A stretch of DNA of 64,000 bases from Terriglobia bacterium. GTDB lineage: Bacteria > Acidobacteriota > Terriglobia > Terriglobales > Acidobacteriaceae. Below the pieces are notes generated by a model. The model was given only the letters and a program-made list of their open reading frames with translations. It did no database searches and was not told where the DNA came from. Positions 61,981 to 64,000 of the stretch are shown piece by piece (within the stretch, counting starts at the first letter, position 1; every line of letters begins with the position of its first letter). Both the position numbers and the translations under genes were made by a program. The DNA lies in assembly GCA_020073015.1 (NCBI GenBank), contig JAIQFZ010000006.1, positions 148,246 through 212,245 on the forward strand, in the 5' to 3' direction.

Positions 61981-63120
61981 TCAGTGCGCTCGTTTCAGGG
62001 CTTCTGGTGGAACTCGAATCTCAAGTCCGGTCCTGTGTTCGGCCAAGCCTAGCTCGATCCGAAGCGCGCTTGCCGTATCGGTTACGCCGGGGGCATATAC
62101 AGGCATTTTGAGCCAGTCCTCGCCTTGGTAATTCACCAACTGGACAATGTAGCTTCCTGGAGCAAGTCCCCTCACCGCAAACCTGAGAGGATCTCCAATC
62201 GTAGTTCCGCGCACCTGTTTGCCATCTGGGGTGTCGACTTCCACGGCGAAAAGCGGAAAGAGGTTTCCAACTTCCGACTTCTTATACTCATAACCTTCGG
62301 GAAGGATCACCCTGCCACTGATCTCGCTATTGACTTCAAGTTGAAGTCTGATAAAGGAGCACCCGTTGGCGTGCGTGGCGGTGCTATCCAGTCCGTCCCA
62401 TACGTTGCGAAACTGAGGGTCGGTGTCCCCATCAATCCGGTAGACCCCCGGCGCAACCGGCCCAATCTCGAATCTCCCTTGAGTGTCCGTTGCTGCGGAA
62501 TAGTGTTGTTTCTCATCTTTGGACGTGATCCGCAAGCTGTGATTCAGCCTAGAGAAGTCGTTGAACGGAAAATCCACTTCACCAGCAATGAAGCTGAGCC
62601 CGTCTCCGCGCGCAAGCCGACGAAGCCGCTCGACATAATCGTGCCGTTGTTCGACAGGTCCGCTGGGATTGGATGCATGGTATGAGATCTCCAGCTCGCC
62701 CGTCTTCGGGCCCCTCCCGGCAAAGAAGAGCCATTCATCGCCGACACGAACGTCGGAAAAGCACTCGCCTTGTTCGGCGAAGATCTGAACTTCACGAGAA
62801 GGATGCCCCTTAAATATCTCTTGGGGCTCAACAGTTAAGCGCAAATCACTGCCTAGCGTTGCGCCGAGAGCTTTGGCGGTATGTTGGTCAGCGCTGCCAT
62901 GGACTTGCCTAGCCGTCAATATCTTTGCAGTGAACACCGCGTCGTAGCTGTCGGTCCCACAGTCCCCTGACATGGTGGTTGCGAACCACACCGTACAAAT
63001 CAACTTCTTCCCATCGCGCACGATGAGCCGCTCCTGGTCGGACCCGGCGCAGTGGCTCGTCCATCCGACGAAGAGAGTGAAAAAAATCAATACCCTGCAC
63101 GCAAAGTGAACTCGCCACAT
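61981..63120 (-). CDS. Secreted NTR/TIMP-like domain protein with carboxypeptidase-regulatory-like repeats
   Basis: Signal peptide (RVLIFFTLFVGWTSHCAG), then an NTR-like unit (CGTDSYDAVFTAKILTARQV, LRLTVEPQEIFKGHPSREVQ, IFAEQGECFSDVRVGDEWLF) and two carboxypeptidase-regulatory-like beta units (DTQGRFEIGPVAPGVYRIDG, GLAPGSYIVQLVNYQGEDWL). 379 residues. It has the same Cys and FxAxI layout as the gene at 41353-42045, so the two are paralogues or share a module. Secreted; role unknown. The 147 bases upstream of its stop (61834-61980) are without features. Confidence 0.78.
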   Translation of the reverse strand: MWRVHFACRVLIFFTLFVGWTSHCAGSDQERLIVRDGKKLICTVWFATTMSGDCGTDSYDAVFTAKILTARQVHGSADQHTAKALGATLGSDLRLTVEPQEIFKGHPSREVQIFAEQGECFSDVRVGDEWLFFAGRGPKTGELEISYHASNPSGPVEQRHDYVERLRRLARGDGLSFIAGEVDFPFNDFSRLNHSLRITSKDEKQHYSAATDTQGRFEIGPVAPGVYRIDGDTDPQFRNVWDGLDSTATHANGCSFIRLQLEVNSEISGRVILPEGYEYKKSEVGNLFPLFAVEVDTPDGKQVRGTTIGDPLRFAVRGLAPGSYIVQLVNYQGEDWLKMPVYAPGVTDTASALRIELGLAEHRTGLEIRVPPEALKRAH

Positions 63121-63445
63121 GCACGAGATTCTACCAACAGGACAAGAGCAAAATGGAAACGACCTCTTAGTTGGCGAAAAATCCCCATTACACTCGTAAC
63201 CAAACGGTTACAAGTGTAAACGCCTGTTACAACAGCTATGCAGTAGCGGAAGCGGGCGATATGATATGGGGCGGAAAATCGGAGGGTTCGTGATGTTCAA
63301 ATCAGCACTCTTCTATGCTCAATTCCTGGCGTTCACTTGGCCAGGGTCTTCCTGTCGCTGATGATTCGGTTAGATTGTGAAGGAGAATGGGATTGAGGGG
63401 ACGTTCGGATGGTTGCAGGCCCCCGCAACCAACTCCATCAATCAC
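63121..63445. other. 325-base region without a gene, containing a perfect-looking palindrome
   Basis: No supported coding frame or tRNA. The only clear element is the 32-base palindrome at 63188-63219, listed separately. It lies between the NTR-like gene (start 63120) and the decayed integrase. Confidence 0.6.
63188..63219. promoter_or_regulatory. Operator-like palindrome TTACACTCGTAACC..GGTTACAAGTGTAA
   Basis: Two 14-base arms around AAAC match with a single mismatch. A third GTTACAA occurs at about 63235. Dyads with GTAAC/GTTAC halves are typical binding sites of HTH regulators (MerR, TetR or GntR types), so an operator is plausible, perhaps of the divergent NTR-like gene. No regulator gene is next to it. 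Confidence 0.45.
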
Positions 63446-64000
63446 TTACAGACCTCTGCCGCTCGACTTGGCACCAATTGGCACCAAAATGAAGCCTTTC
63501 CTGCTGCCATCCACGCCGATTTTGGCGCGAGCCGGTCGCCCAGACGCGCCGCAAACCGGACGCGCCGCAAACCGCCTTCCGTCTTCCGACAGCGCGTGCG
63601 AGTAACGCATCGTCGTCTTGGCATCGGAATGCCCCAGCCTGCCTTGGCGAACCGCCATCGGGACATTCTCCTGGTCCATGACCGTCTCGTTTCCATGCCG
63701 GAATGCGTGAAAGCCGCAGCGCTCGATACCCAGCTTGACCATCTCCTGGAGCACCTGCGTGCTGATGTCCGTCATTGGCTTGGACCCCAAATAGGGGAGG
63801 AGATGCTTTCGGATTCGAGACCGGTCGGCGGACCCGGTCGAACGCTTATGTTGTGTCAGAACGTCCCTTTCCCATCTAGTAATGAATTGCTCGAACGTGC
63901 CAGTCGGGCGTGCGCGATAGTGCAGGGAATTTACGTCCGACAACCGTTTCTCCAGGGCGCGTTCGGCCAGCCGTCGAGTTTCGTACTCTCGCGAAGAGGG
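63446..64000 (-). pseudogene. Tyrosine recombinase (integrase) with internal deletion, cut by window edge
   Basis: The frame is open to base 64000. The N-terminal half is a core-binding (SAM-like) domain (TGTFEQFITRWERDVLTQHK, RIRKHLLPYLGSKPMTDIST). The catalytic half is fused directly after VLQEMVKLGIERCGFHAFRH, so the part with the first catalytic Arg (about 130 residues) is missing in-frame. The rest has HAFRHG (His-x-x-Arg), GHSDAKTTMRYSHA with the nucleophile Tyr, then an unusual tail. Without the first Arg it cannot recombine DNA in the normal way. Probably the relic of a mobile element; the rest of the element is to the right of the window. Confidence 0.75.
63468..63487. repeat. Tandem 10-base repeat TTGGCACCAA x2
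   Basis: TTGGCACCAATTGGCACCAA is a perfect two-copy tandem inside the 3' end of the integrase frame, and each copy is itself a palindrome except its centre. It may be a remnant of an attachment or deletion junction. Confidence 0.45.

Noticed and set aside
63446..63943. Functional integrase
   Set aside because: The catalytic half lacks the first Arg region, so it is called a pseudogene.

Overview
The window is about 60% GC, densely coded, and shows no rRNA, convincing tRNA or CRISPR array. The gene set suggests a soil-type Acidobacteriota (Terriglobia-like). It has an Oar-like TonB-dependent receptor, an LptF-LptG fusion, a Tad pilus locus, a GlgB/GH57 pair, a CpxRA-like two-component system, and intergenic spaces filled with several families of inverted or tandem repeats. 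The taxonomic assignment is inference from content; no marker gene is present.

Left part (1-25.8 kb): a TonB receptor cut by the window edge and a secreted GH84 hexosaminidase come first. A five-gene minus-strand chromate operon follows (chrB, peptidase E, ornithine cyclodeaminase/mu-crystallin, DUF1259 protein, chrA). Next are a sodium:solute symporter with a small partner membrane protein, a CYTH protein, XdhC, a medium-chain dehydrogenase, a stand-alone nuoB, a SEL1-repeat membrane protein, a YdeI-like protein and an MsbA-type ABC exporter. A CpxP-like gene then diverges from a CpxR/CpxA-like pair, with a GTAAA-N5-GTAAA array between them, and a beta-propeller lipoprotein closes the section.

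Middle (25.8-42 kb): LptF-LptG fusion, M28 peptidase, glycogen branching enzyme divergent from a GH57 enzyme, a secreted protein, and a thioredoxin-fold gene interrupted by one in-frame UGA exactly where the first cysteine of a CxxC motif is expected. A stem-loop follows that UGA at once, so this is a strong selenoprotein candidate. Next come enolase, a DUF2059 protein, a DinB protein, phosphoglycerate mutase GpmI, a dual-specificity-type phosphatase overlapping a D-2-hydroxyacid dehydrogenase, and a secreted NTR-like protein.

Right part (42-64 kb): a minus-strand Tad/Flp pilus operon runs flp, cpaB, cpaC, cpaE, cpaF, tadB, tadC, DUF192, then a Pro/Gly-rich protein with a TonB-like C-terminus. 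The 55-residue Flp pilin is short enough to be overlooked. Prepilin peptidase and minor pilins are not in the window. Three polytopic glycosyltransferase-like proteins, an FHA-GAF-PP2C phosphatase, a hicBA toxin-antitoxin pair, endonuclease III, a DedA protein, a DUF4440 protein, a TPR protein and a second NTR-like protein follow. The window ends in a decayed tyrosine integrase.

For a second look I rank first the candidate selenoprotein at 34902-35486, then the Cpx-type operator array, the chromate operon with its extra enzymes, the Tad locus with its TonB-like partner, and the repeat families, several of which provide stop codons or terminator-like stems.
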